A DNA stretch of 64,000 nt from Lepas anatifera (taxonomy: Eukaryota > Arthropoda > Thecostraca > Lepadidae): NCBI GenBank assembly GCA_034440635.1, contig JAOTON010001943.1:62001-126000 (forward strand), in the 5' to 3' direction. Numbering within the stretch: the stretch's first letter is position 1; every line of letters starts with the position of its first letter. Made by a program: the position numbers and the translations under genes. Below, piece by piece: positions 22,819 to 32,500 of the stretch. A model generated the notes under the pieces. That model saw only the letters and a list, made by a program, of their open reading frames with translations. It ran no database searches and was not told the DNA's origin.

Positions 22819-23145
22819 GTGGATTGGGGTGAGCTGTCGGGTGGGGTGCGTGGGGGTGGGACCTGGCCGCTGCGCTGTGGGGTGGATTGGGATGAGCTGT
22901 CTGGTGGGGTGCCTGGCCGCTGCGCTGTGGGGTGGATTGGGGTGAGCTGTCTGGTGGGGTGCCTGGCCGCTGCGCTGTGGGGTGGATTGGGGTGAGCTGT
23001 CTGGTGGGGTGCGTGGGGGTGGGACCTGGCCGCTGCGCTGTGGGGTGGATTGGGGTGAGCTGTCTGGTGGCGTGCCTGGCCGCTGCGCTGTGGGGTGGAT
23101 TGGGGTGAGCTGTCTGGTGGCGTGCCTGGCCGCTGCGCTGTGCGT
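22819..23145. repeat. Minisatellite with 50- and 63-bp units, 6 copies
   Basis: Units begin GGATTGGGGTGAGCTGTC and include CCTGGCCGCTGCGCTGTGGG. Spacings of 50 bp alternate with 62-63 bp because some units carry an extra GTGGGGGTGGGAC. The long Pro/His-rich frames on the minus strand are artefacts of the repeat. Confidence 0.92.
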
Positions 23146-24131
23146 GAACAGTGACAGTCGACCAGAAGTGGACTCCGGGTCAGGCGCCGCCGTGGCCTCC
23201 ATTCTGTATTGGGAACAGTGGCGCCATTGGTGCAGAGGTTACGCCGCCGAGTGCAGCTGGGACTGGCCCTCACCACTCACCTGATCAGTCTGCCCCGGGG
23301 CCTCCTCCATTCCTCCATTCAAGGCGCCTCGACGATGCTTATAACACGGTGAATTTCGTTCGCAAAATCTTGCATCTACGAGATTCTGACCTTGGTTAAT
23401 CGGGCTACCCGCCCGTTTTCTTCACAATCAAGTATTCACGAGGTTAGTTTGAGGGATATTGTATACTATAGTTACGAATATAAAGACTAGTTTTGCATAT
23501 TGATATAGACCTAAGAAATCATCAAATCTTCAGCACTATGATCGCTGCTGATTCTGATATCTGAATTCGCGGTGGCATGTGGGCCTAAATTCTGAGTGGA
23601 TTGTGATTCGGGCAACATTTTTGTAGATGTGTAAAAAAAAAACACTGGGGGGCGGGGATGAACTTGCAAGCTCCAACAGTAGCCAATAAAAAATTGTTTT
23701 CCCCTTTTGGACCTTTGTGTAGAATATCGTTTGCTTGTTGATGTTAATACTCTCACCGTCCTCCGCTCGGCTCACGACATTCATGAATAAATCCCTGGAG
23801 GGGTGAGTATGGTCCTTTTCTGGAGGCTTGGCTCATTCTCTAAAGTCTATATACGTTTTTTTCTAACGCGTGTTTTCTACAACCTAAAGGCAATGTAACA
23901 CCATTTTTCAAACTTCAACAGTTCCAACAAAGAGGGCAATGTAAAAATGTAAAAGTTATTTCAAGAACTGTCCAATCCATCTGAAAAGCCAGTTTAAGCA
24001 TCATGGCCGTGTCTATATTTACCACGCAAGTCCACGAACTGAACCTTTATGAGAGGCATCGGCCGAGTACGTGTAGCCCCGAAAAGACGCTCCATGTGTT
24101 TGGTTCCATAACTGTAAATGAGATGTGAACG
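23146..24131. other. No gene recognised
   Basis: A GC-rich tail of the minisatellite gives way at about 23330 to AT-rich sequence without conserved motifs. The 5' junction of copy C lies at its right edge. Confidence 0.4.
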
Positions 24132-26703
24132 TGCACTGTCGCTCGGTCCAGCTGGGCAGGGGATCATGTTTCCAGCCTGAGGCGCGGCGCTCTCCGCAGC
24201 AGTGGCTCTAGTAGTTTTCTCGAGCGCAACGCGGGTCGGGGATTCGCAAACCGTCGATTTGGGAGACTCCGGCCTGTTGCGCGCGCCTGATGGACCGCAG
24301 TCTCCGCTGCGTGATGTGCGGCGCGTTTTGCTTCCTCCTGATGCACGGTCCTGCGGGCTCTCTGGGCTGCTGGTGGCAAGGTGGTGGATGCGTTCTGATC
24401 GGGTTGCGGGAGTCCTTCTCGCCCTTCTGCGACGGGCGCATTCACCCCCGTAGGCACTGTACCAGCCCCCAGGCCCAGCTTCTGACAGCTGGCAACCCGG
24501 GTGGCCGAATGTAAATATATCTCACATGGCATCTTTACAAGCTTCAACCTCCGCAAACCAGACTGCACGGCTTCCGACCACTGCCACGACACAGACCACC
24601 CTGAGTTCACCCTCGTACACCGTCGATAGGATGGATTTTATGGAAGCCAGACCCCCGAGCGGACTGGACCAGAGCAGGCTGGCTCCTCTACCCATGTGTG
24701 GGACAATACTACTTCTAAGGTCCTGGTCCTCACTCTGGATGATGATCGAAAAATTAATCCCTTTTAGGTTCTCCGGACCTTGTCTAAATTTGGAACCACG
24801 ACCCATGTCTATCGGCACTCCGCCACCAAATTGGATGTCACCATGTCTTCAGAGGAAGAAACGTGCAGTCGGCTGTCAGCTAAAAACCTCTCCTACCCGG
24901 GAGTTGGAGGCGCCTTAGTTTCGATACCGGTGACAGTAGCTCTCCACCCGACAAAGAACAGCTCTACTGGTGCTGCGACTTGTCAGGAGCTCGCAGAGTC
25001 GACAGAAGAGGACGTACTGAGTGGCTTGGAGGAACAGGGGGTGACAAACGTGCGGAGATTGAGTAAGAGGTTTAACGGTGAGCTCGTAGCAACAAACACT
25101 TTCGTCCTTACATTCAATACCAAGGAGCTGCCTCAAACCATCCGTGTAGGCTTGCTTTCCGTCCGCGTGCGTAGATTTGTACTAGACCCAACGCCATGCT
25201 ACCGATGCCATAGATACGATCATGTGGAGAAGGCTTGCAGGGGACAGGAGAAGTGTGGGAGGTGCTCGTTGGCAGGCCATGGCTCAGCATCTTGCGAGGC
25301 TGACGTCCCTAAGTGCGTCGGATGTGGTGGCGACCATGAGGCGTGGTCGCGCGCTTGCCCCATGTTTCTCTCTGAGCGGGAAAAGATGAAAGGTAAGGCC
25401 CTGGGAAGGTCTCTCAAAGAGGTTGCAGCACGGGGAGATAGTCGCTGTGAGGAACCTGGCTCTCCCAAACCGTCTGTGATGGAGGAAACAACCGTGCGGT
25501 CCTCCCCCTATCGCGAAGCCCTTGTGGGCGGGCCTGAACGAGCGAGGGGGTTCTTCAATCTAGATTCCTCCCTGCGGGATATCATGCACTTATCGGTCCG
25601 TGATTTTATGAGTTTTTGCAGTGGGCAGGTGCCACAGCCAGTTAACTGCTTCAGTACCCAGAAAAATGGAGTTAGGGCCACAGCCGAGAAGTGCATTCAA
25701 ACTGACTCAATAGGGAACTCTGTTGTATCACCAGCAGCACCGCTGCTTGGCGATCAGAGTGGGCACACAGCTGATAAGGGCACCCAAGCGGCTACCCTTG
25801 AAGGAGGTGTGATGGCATCGGACGCTGCACCACCAGCAGACCCCTTCGGGGAGACTGACGAGAGAAGGGAGCAGCCAGTCTCTGACTGGGGCTGCTGCAC
25901 AAGTAGTAAAGAGGCAAATCCGAACTGCATAGACGTGAATTGGAGCGCTCTGCCTCAGCGCCACCAAAAGGTTGCAGCGCTCGAAAGGAGCCAAGTGTAG
26001 CACTACTGCCAACCCCCGCAGATTGCGACTCTGCACTTATGCCACCACCATACCCTCCACCATCACCGCCGCCGAAAACAATCGACACAGGCCACTCAGG
26101 CACAGAGTCCAGTGGAGGGAAGCGAAGGAATTCCCCTTGTCCAAGTTAAGAAAAGGGATATCACCTTCGATGATATTTCCCTCCAACATGGCGCCAAAAA
26201 GCCTAAAAAAACAGATTTCCTTTTCCGTGACTCAAAGGGAAAGAAAATGTGGGTGCCAAGAGTCCAACAAGAGTTTCCTATTAAAATAAAGCAAGCGGGC
26301 CCGCTAGAAAGTTTTGGAGAAGTCCAAAATGTTTGGCAGGATGTGCCGCGCCCTTGCGCTGTTAGTGATGACAGGCATTCCGGGCCGAGAGTCCGGGAGA
26401 CCTACATAAACAGAAACACGACCTTCGTTCGCCCCTCTCCACCCAAGGGTCTCGGATGTCCTGAGCGAACGGCGAGACCACCACAAGCGTGGGACGCACG
26501 CACGGCTTGGTGCGTATCTGAAATGTATGACTGGAGGAGCTGGGAGACGTAGTTGTGCGTGGATCTCCCACATTTTAAGTGGCCTTTTCAGACGACACAG
26601 AGTTGAAACCACGTATATTTTTAACACCTGAGAAGTTCTTGTGATGGAGGGCGCTATATGGCCAAGTCGCTGAAAGCGCCTTAAAACCTTAATACACACA
26701 CAC
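24132..26703 (+). mobile_element. ORF1-only retrotransposon, copy C, diverged
   Basis: Similarity to copy B begins at GCACTGTCGCTCGGTCCAGC (24132, matching 8392) and runs through leader, ORF1 and 3' region to AATACACACACAC. The leader upstream of that point is missing, so the copy is 5'-truncated; no clear target duplication was seen. The 3' hairpin is GGGCGC (26649-26654)/GCGCCT (26676-26681), where the outermost pair is G-T wobble. The 3' region is about 150 bp and again lacks any reverse transcriptase. Confidence 0.85.
24526..26552 (+). pseudogene. Frameshifted ORF1 (gag-like) gene of copy C
   Basis: The ATG at 24526 aligns with the ATG of the intact copy at 8791. The frame breaks soon after and resumes about 24780 to 26000, covering the three zinc knuckles (CYRCHRYDHVEKAC, CGRCSLAGHGSASC, and a third starting CVGC). 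It shifts again before the proline-rich stretch (about 26040) and finishes in a third frame (about 26112-26552) with the conserved WVPRVQ-EFP and SFGEVQNVWQDVPRP blocks and terminal RSWET. Protein-level similarity to copy B is highest in the knuckles and the C-terminal 140 residues, which points to past purifying selection on both parts. Confidence 0.85.
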
Positions 26704-27171
26704 GATCAAACCTGTTGGGGAATAAACCTTCCCCAAAAACGAGCCATAGAGCCGCTCCTGGGCAAGGCATAATCTCAGAACTTACGAGAAGGTGCAAAAT
26801 TCCATTTTGTGAAAATTACGAGTTCAGGAGCCCATCGCTAGCTGCTTAGGATACATTCGGAAAAACGATGGGGAGGGGTGAGAATGCGCCCCATTTAAAT
26901 ACTAGGATTATTGCCCATTCGGTCACCAGGGAATGTGTAAATCCGCATGAAATCTGCCGAAGAAACGTATGCAATGTATTCTCGATGATATTTCACTACC
27001 GATTCAGAAGTTTACTGCTTTTTCGTTTCAGGTTCAGATAACCCACCATTCTTCTTCACCTGTAGCCGCCCTATGCACGTACATCTCAGGTTTGACGTTA
27101 ATGGAACACAATGCGGTGTTTGCCAACTCCACAACTAAGGACATTGATTGTCAGCACAGAAATACTGGCCG

Positions 27172-27460
27172 TCCACGACGTGCAGATGCCCCAGTGTGTG
27201 CCGGCGCCGCCGCCCCTGCCAGCACGGCGTCCGGTGGAACGCACCAGCAGCCCTGCGCCAATACTGACCATCCACGACGTGCAGATGCCCCAGTGTGCGT
27301 CGGCGCCGCCGCCCCTGCCAGCACGGCGTCCCGGTGGAACGCACCAGCAGCCCTGCGCCAATACTGACCATCCACGACGTGCAGATGCCCCAGTGTGCGC
27401 CGGCGCCGCCGCCCCTGCCAGCACGGCGTCCCGGTGGAACGCACCAGCAGCCCTGCGCCA
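27172..27460. repeat. 100-bp tandem repeat, 3 copies
   Basis: CCACGACGTGCAGATGCCCC recurs at 27173, 27272 and 27372. Units are GC-rich and differ by very few bases, including one single-base indel. Open frames through it are compositional. Confidence 0.93.
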
Positions 27461-28133
27461 CTGCCGAAGAGAAACGCAGCCGGCTGCCACCCTCGTTTGG
27501 CAGCGTGCCATTTCCGCACTACACTGACTAGAGAGGCCACTTTCCCGCGTGCAGCGCACCCCGAGCGGACCGCGACAAAACGCGCCGTTGCATATAGGGA
27601 GTGCAGGAGAGAGGCGTCTATTGCGCACACGTGCCGGGTCGGCTGTCGCTGGCGGGGCGCCGCCTCTCGAAAGTATGGCGAGGTTCCGCAGCCCAGCCTA
27701 CAGGCCTTCTGATCAGGCTACATAGTGTATGTAAATCGCCAGCTGCAATGCTCTGACCATGCTATCGCAACAGGTCATGTGTGCCCGAGGCTTCTTCACC
27801 GTGGCACGCGCGTCGGCTGTGTTGATAGGCTGGCTGGGTGGGGTGTCGCAGCGGCGTCTGAGAGCGCCCTTGTGCCCGTTATCGGCGGTGTCCGGGTCAC
27901 GGACGGCGGCCGCCGCTCACTGGCGCCGCCGGGCCAGCCGGCACCCTGCATCCTTCCAGCGGCTGCAACGACTGAGTGAGGCGGCAGCTGTATGCCAGCG
28001 ACCGAGTGTGCGTGCCAGGTGACGACCCGGTCAGCAGCACTTTCACGGCCGGCGCCACCGCCCTCACAGTTTCTTCGGCTAGGCCCGCTGAGCTAAAGCG
28101 GCGGTGAAGCGGGCGGCTTTCTCGCCGCACTGC
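27461..28133. other. GC-rich island, no gene recognised
   Basis: CpG-rich sequence between two tandem arrays with short frames on both strands and no recognisable protein motif. Confidence 0.4.
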
Positions 28134-28612
28134 TTGCTGGTACTGATCTCCACTGATCTCCACTGCTGGTACTGATTTCCACTGATCTCCACTGGTGGTA
28201 CTGATCTCCACTGGTGGTACTGATCTCCACTGGTGGTACTGACCTCCACTGATCTCCACTGCTGGTACTGACCTCCATTGCTGGTACTGATCTCCACTTG
28301 GTACTGATCTCCACTGCTGGAACTGATCTCCACTGCTGGTACTGATCTCCACTGATCTGGAACTGATCTCCACTGCTGGTACTGATCTCCCTACTGATCT
28401 CCACTGCTGGTACTGATCTCCACTGATCTCCACTGCTGGTACTGATCTCCACTGGTCTCCACTGCTGGTACTGATCTCCACTGGTCTCCACTGCTGGTAC
28501 TGATCTCCACTGATCTCCACTGCTGGTACTGATCTCCACTGATCTCCACTGCTGGTACTGATCTTTACTGCTGGAACGGATCTCCACTGCTGGTACTGAT
28601 CTCCACTGCTGC
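28134..28612. repeat. Irregular minisatellite of CTGATCTCCA and CTGCTGGTA blocks
   Basis: Two short blocks, CTGATCTCCA and CTGCTGGTA, alternate in irregular order for about 480 bp, giving apparent units of 19-29 bp. Minus-strand frames rich in Ser, Gln and Trp are artefacts. Confidence 0.93.
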
Positions 28613-28665
28613 CGCAGCGTTGGAGTTAATGGCGCGCCGCTTCTACCGAGCTGTCAGTTGCACCG

Positions 28666-29225
28666 TTAAAGGGAGTGTCGCACTTCTATAATGGGTTTTG
28701 AACTGAGATAGCTGTTTTGTAGAGCGCGTTGAGAAACCACTATCGGCATATTTAATTTCGCCCAAAGCTCTCAGTATAAAATTTCCGCCGGCTTTAAAAG
28801 TCAAAGTAAAGGGGCCTATTGGCTTATTTCAAACCCTGAAGGAATACCTTCAATATGATTGCAGCAATCTGATTGGTCGTAAGCCCTACGTCTCGCCTAC
28901 ACGCTGAAAATGGCATGCTAGCGAGTGAATCAGCATGCAACTGCTTGTCCACCGGCATGTTAGGCAAAAACTTGTCCAGTTCAGGGCGTTATTGGGTCAA
29001 AATTAGGCCAATAACTGCAATACACATCATATCCTCCCTCCCCCGTACTTCTGCAAACAAGAGTTAAATATTTTTGTCAAAATCCAACTCTGAAATTGTT
29101 TCCTTACATCAGGCATATGCATAATCTTTCTACCACTAAATAAACTCGGCTATCGTAGTGACACCTGACGTGCAGTTCTTGCACCAGTGCTTCTTCTTGT
29201 ACTGCATGCTATTTTCGCCGTGCGG
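28666..29225 (+). mobile_element. R2 repeat copy
   Basis: Begins TTAAAGGGAGTGTCGCACTT and runs through blocks shared with 45322-46089 in the opposite orientation, including GAAACCACTAT, GCATGCTAGCGAGTGAATCA and GAAATTGTTTCCTTACATCA. A truncated R1 copy follows it directly. Confidence 0.75.
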
Positions 29226-29249
29226 AAAAAATTTACAATAATTAGAAAA

Positions 29250-29607
29250 TTTACAATAAGCTCAATATTTTCCTTTTAGAAATACTCCTCTAGAAAAAGA
29301 AATAAATATCAGCCTGTGGATGATGTCACGATCTGGCAACCACTACCATACTTGAAACGCTTCAAGGGCTTCGATTGGCTGATGCTCATCGTGACGTCAG
29401 CATATGTCGTCACACCAGCAGCTCACAACAATGGCCGCCCGGCGACGGGCTGATGGGGGGGCTGGTGTCAGGTAGGTTTTAGCTTTTTTCTACGGAAATA
29501 TCGAGTTCCAAGACAAATGAGATATAGAGTACCAGGTTTTCCGACTTGCTTTACAACTTGACTATCTCAGTTAAAATCACGTTGTGAATGTGCCACATTC
29601 CCTTTAA
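29250..29607 (+). mobile_element. R1 MITE, left end missing
   Basis: Starts inside R1 at TTTACAATAAGCTCAATATT and keeps the right terminus GTGCCACATTCCCTTTAA. Close in sequence to the copy at 14985-15439. Its terminal TTAA is at the same time the left TTAA of the next R2 copy. Confidence 0.85.
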
Positions 29608-29830
29608 AGGGAGTGTCCCACTTCTATAATAGGTTTTGAATTGAGATAGCAGTTCTGTGGAGCCTTTCCAGAGAAACCACTATTGGCATATTTGATTTCA
29701 CCCAAAGCCCTCGGTTTAAAATTCCCGTCAGCTTTAAATTTAAAAGTAAATGAACTAATTTCAAACCCTGAAGTAATGCCTTTCATATGGTTGCAATAAG
29801 CTGATCGGGCGTAAGCCCTAAGAGAGTTAG
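29604..29830 (+). mobile_element. R2 repeat, left-end fragment
   Basis: Begins TTAAAGGGAGTGTCCCACTT at the TTAA shared with the R1 end. It parallels 28666-28890 and is cut off near 29830. Confidence 0.75.
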
Positions 29831-29849
29831 AACTTAAAATGATAATATT

Positions 29850-30227
29850 TTGAAAGTATTGACCAGGAAAAAATTAATGTATAATTTGTATTTGTATTAT
29901 AAAAACCCGACAATTTTTGGCTTCCGCCATCTTCTTGGAGTGATGTCGTGACACACTATACATGGTTTGCAGTCCGGACAACTCCACTTCTAGAAGACAG
30001 AAAACAAACGCAAGGAACATGTTAAGATATTTTTTTGGGGTGGGGGTAATGACACAAGTGCGATACCACCGAATCAAATTAATTTTCACAGGTAAATTAC
30101 GCTGTTCATAGTGGGCTTTAGTCCTCGAACCTGGATTGCCTCGGCAATCTCAAGGTCTGCGTTGTCCTTGGTAGTAGGAAGAATTTCTATGGAAAAGTCT
30201 TCGTTAGTATCTTTCTGTTCCATGGCC
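29850..30227 (-). mobile_element. Penelope-like element fragment, reverse copy
   Basis: Reverse-complement counterpart of 30694-31120, sharing the end of the coding region and the 3' untranslated end with GATGGCGGAAGCC and GTCGGGTTTT. Similarity stops just upstream of the CCATGG at 30220. With the forward copy it forms an inverted pair with a spacer of roughly 460 bp. Confidence 0.6.
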
Positions 30228-30499
30228 ATTCCTTTCCTCTGTAACAGTGAAAAATTGAATTCATAAAATCACCAGACGTACCAGAGACCAAAACAATCAC
30301 TCAAACCAGAAAAAACAGGATATATACATTCACTTGCCTTTCATAGATGATCGACTTAGTAGGTATGTGAATCAAACGTTTGTTGTGGCGAACTAGGGAT
30401 TAAAATTGCATGGTATTCGGGCTCATCACTAAAATATAAAATCGTTAAGTCAGTCTTTAGCCCTCCCCAATGTCCTTCCGGAAAGAAGCGCTGTCACAC

Positions 30500-31120
30500 A
30501 GGTGAAAACGGCTTGAGGGCAAAATGCAGCATCAAGAACGGAATTTCCAAAATCTCGTGTCGTTCCTGTTCCTCCGAATTTTAGATGGCGAAAGTTCACG
30601 CCCTGTAAGGGAAAGGTTTAATGAACACCTGAGCGATGCCCGTCTTCGACGTCTAAATACACCCTTAGGAGAACACAAGCTAAATTTTCACCCGGCCATG
30701 GAACAGAAAGATAATAACGACAACTTTTCCATAGAAATTTTTACTTCTACCAAGGACAACGCACACCTGAAGATTGTTGAGGCAATCCACATTCGAGGAC
30801 TAAAACCCACTAAGAACAGCGTAATTTATCCGTGGAAATTAATTTGATTCAGTGGTATCGCAGTTGTCTCATTAAACCTCCCTCCAAAAAAGAAAAAATA
30901 AATGTATTAACATGTTCCTTGCGTTTGTTTTCTGTCCTCTAAGAGTGAAATTTTCCGGACTGCAAACCATTTATACTGTGTCAAGATATTGGATTTTTTG
31001 TGCCGATACTTTTGAGTAATTTTATCACCCGAATAAGATGGCGGAAGCCGAAACATGTCGGGTTTTGTAATACAAATAAAAAGTGTAAATACATTTTTTT
31101 CCTGGTCAATACGTTCATAA
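30500..31120 (+). mobile_element. Penelope-like element 3' region, forward copy
   Basis: Contains the GIY-YIG-like coding end (30524-30847), a 3' untranslated region, and a terminal motif with ACCCGAA (31027-31033), GGCGGAAGCC (31040-31049), GAAAC (31050-31054) and GTCGGG (31057-31062). GCC-GAAAC-GTCGGG strings are familiar from Penelope terminal repeats, where hammerhead motifs are known. Here the CTGATGA box is not intact. Confidence 0.55.
30524..30847 (+). pseudogene. C-terminal part of a GIY-YIG endonuclease domain (Penelope-like)
   Basis: A 107-codon frame. SSRPVRERFNEHLSDAR followed by NTPLGEH, an alternating hydrophobic stretch, KIVEAIHIRGLKPTKNS and a stop matches the second half of GIY-YIG endonuclease domains as found at the C-terminus of Penelope-like retroelements. 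There the domain nicks target DNA next to the reverse transcriptase. The GIY and YIG motifs themselves and the reverse transcriptase are not recognisable upstream, so this is a 5'-truncated remnant. Assignment is from motif memory only; a GIY-YIG domain of another mobile element is the main alternative. Confidence 0.55.
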
Positions 31121-31183
31121 TATTATTATTTTAAGTTTTAATTCTCAATGAAAACCAGGAAATAAAACTATTTTCCTTTATAT

Positions 31184-31430
31184 TAAACAATGTAAGCTCT
31201 AAGCCTCGCCCAATCGCACATCATGCTAGCGAGTGAACCAGCATGCAGCTGCCTGTCGACCGAAAAATACTGGCGAGTAGTCGTCCATTGCAGAGCGTCA
31301 TTGGGCCGGAGTGCGCCCAGTGGCCGCAAAACACATGACATTCTCCCTCTCCCGTACTTGCCGAAACAAATATCACTAGTTTTTTTCAAAATCTAATTCT
31401 GAAATTGTTTCTTTACATCAGGCATATGGA
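31184..31430 (+). mobile_element. R2 repeat fragment
   Basis: Contains CATGCTAGCGAGTGAACCAG and GAAATTGTTTCTTTACATCA, parallel to 28905-29115. It ends at GGCATATGG, where the R4 block begins. Confidence 0.7.
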
Positions 31431-32500
31431 CCATTCCAGGACAAATCGTCCAGGCGAGTTGACCATCAACCCTTAGGGCTTGTTCCAGCGCCTCCTTAGA
31501 AAAAGATGAGAGTAGCTTGGAGTAAGTCGGAGCAGGCGCAAAAACCGGTGTCCGCTGGACCGATTTCGGATGAGATTGGATGAGATATCAGCTGATTGCG
31601 CCTGATTAGCGCCAATATGGCGGGCGTGGCGCAGCTAAGAAACTAATCGAATTTGATTAAGGCCTCTGATACTCATTTAATGTATTTTAGTGAGAGTGGA
31701 ATACAGAAAAACAACGGAATCAAAACCTTTAGCTGCCCACAAACGTCGTATCTCACTGTAAAACAACTTATTTTAGTTTCTCAATTGAAATTCGTGCGCC
31801 ACAATTGAGCTCCTCCAACCTCCTCTGAAAAACCACCTTTCGTTTGAGAGGAGGTTGGATTAGATTTGAGATGAGCTTTGGCGAGCTTGGAGGAAGTTTA
31901 AGGAGGCACTGAACCGGGCGAGAGGAAGTTGGAGAAGCTTTGAGGAGGTTAGATCAGGTTTAAGGAGGCGCTGGAACAGGCCCTTAGATTTATTCCAAAT
32001 TGTATACCCAAGGCCCATTTTCAGGTCCCAAGGCCAAAGAGGTCACCCGATGGAGGTCATCAATGTCTCGAGGTCAGCGCAAACATTGAAGCAGAAATAA
32101 TTTTGTATCTTTAAAGTGGCTGATTGAAATCAATTAAACTGGATATCAATGGATAGAAGATACAATAACCCATATAAGAACTATAAAAGCTTTGACCTCA
32201 GGTCAGGTTTTGGCCTCGTGAATTTGTGACCTTCTTTTAAATAAGAACTTTTTGAAAAGTTTTGCTTTTAATTTTTCACTAGGTGGTACTCAGGGTATAC
32301 ACTAGCCAGTGGTGCATGACTTTCTTTGTAACTCAGATTTAGTAACAGGTCACAGAGGTCATCACGTAAGGCAAAACGCTCCCTGGAAGTACCTCTCGCG
32401 GATACGCTACAACAGGGCGAATATGGATGTCAAATGAAAGCTGATCACTTACTTACGACATATTTCTTACCATTATTTGTGCCTTGGATCTGAAATGAGA
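31431..32500 (+). repeat. R4 repeat block, interrupted by a MITE
   Basis: The block before 31476 and after 31983 is present as reverse complement at 35936-36530: the ends CCATTCCAGGACAAATCGTC and CATTATTTGTGCCTTGGATC correspond to matching positions there. It is rich in AGGTCA/TGACCT. It is joined to an R2 fragment on the left in both locations, so R2 and R4 probably move or were duplicated together. Confidence 0.75.
31476..31983. mobile_element. Harbinger-like MITE with TTA target duplication
   Basis: The left end GGGCTTGTTCCAGCGCCTCC and the reverse complement of the right end, GGGCCTGTTCCAGCGCCTCC, differ at one base. The element is flanked by TTA (31473-31475 and 31984-31986), as expected of PIF/Harbinger. 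Internally an AGAGGAGGTTGGA and its complement can also pair, so much of the 508 bp folds back. No transposase. The related R4 copy at 36475-36477 lacks the insertion, confirming the borders. Confidence 0.88.
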
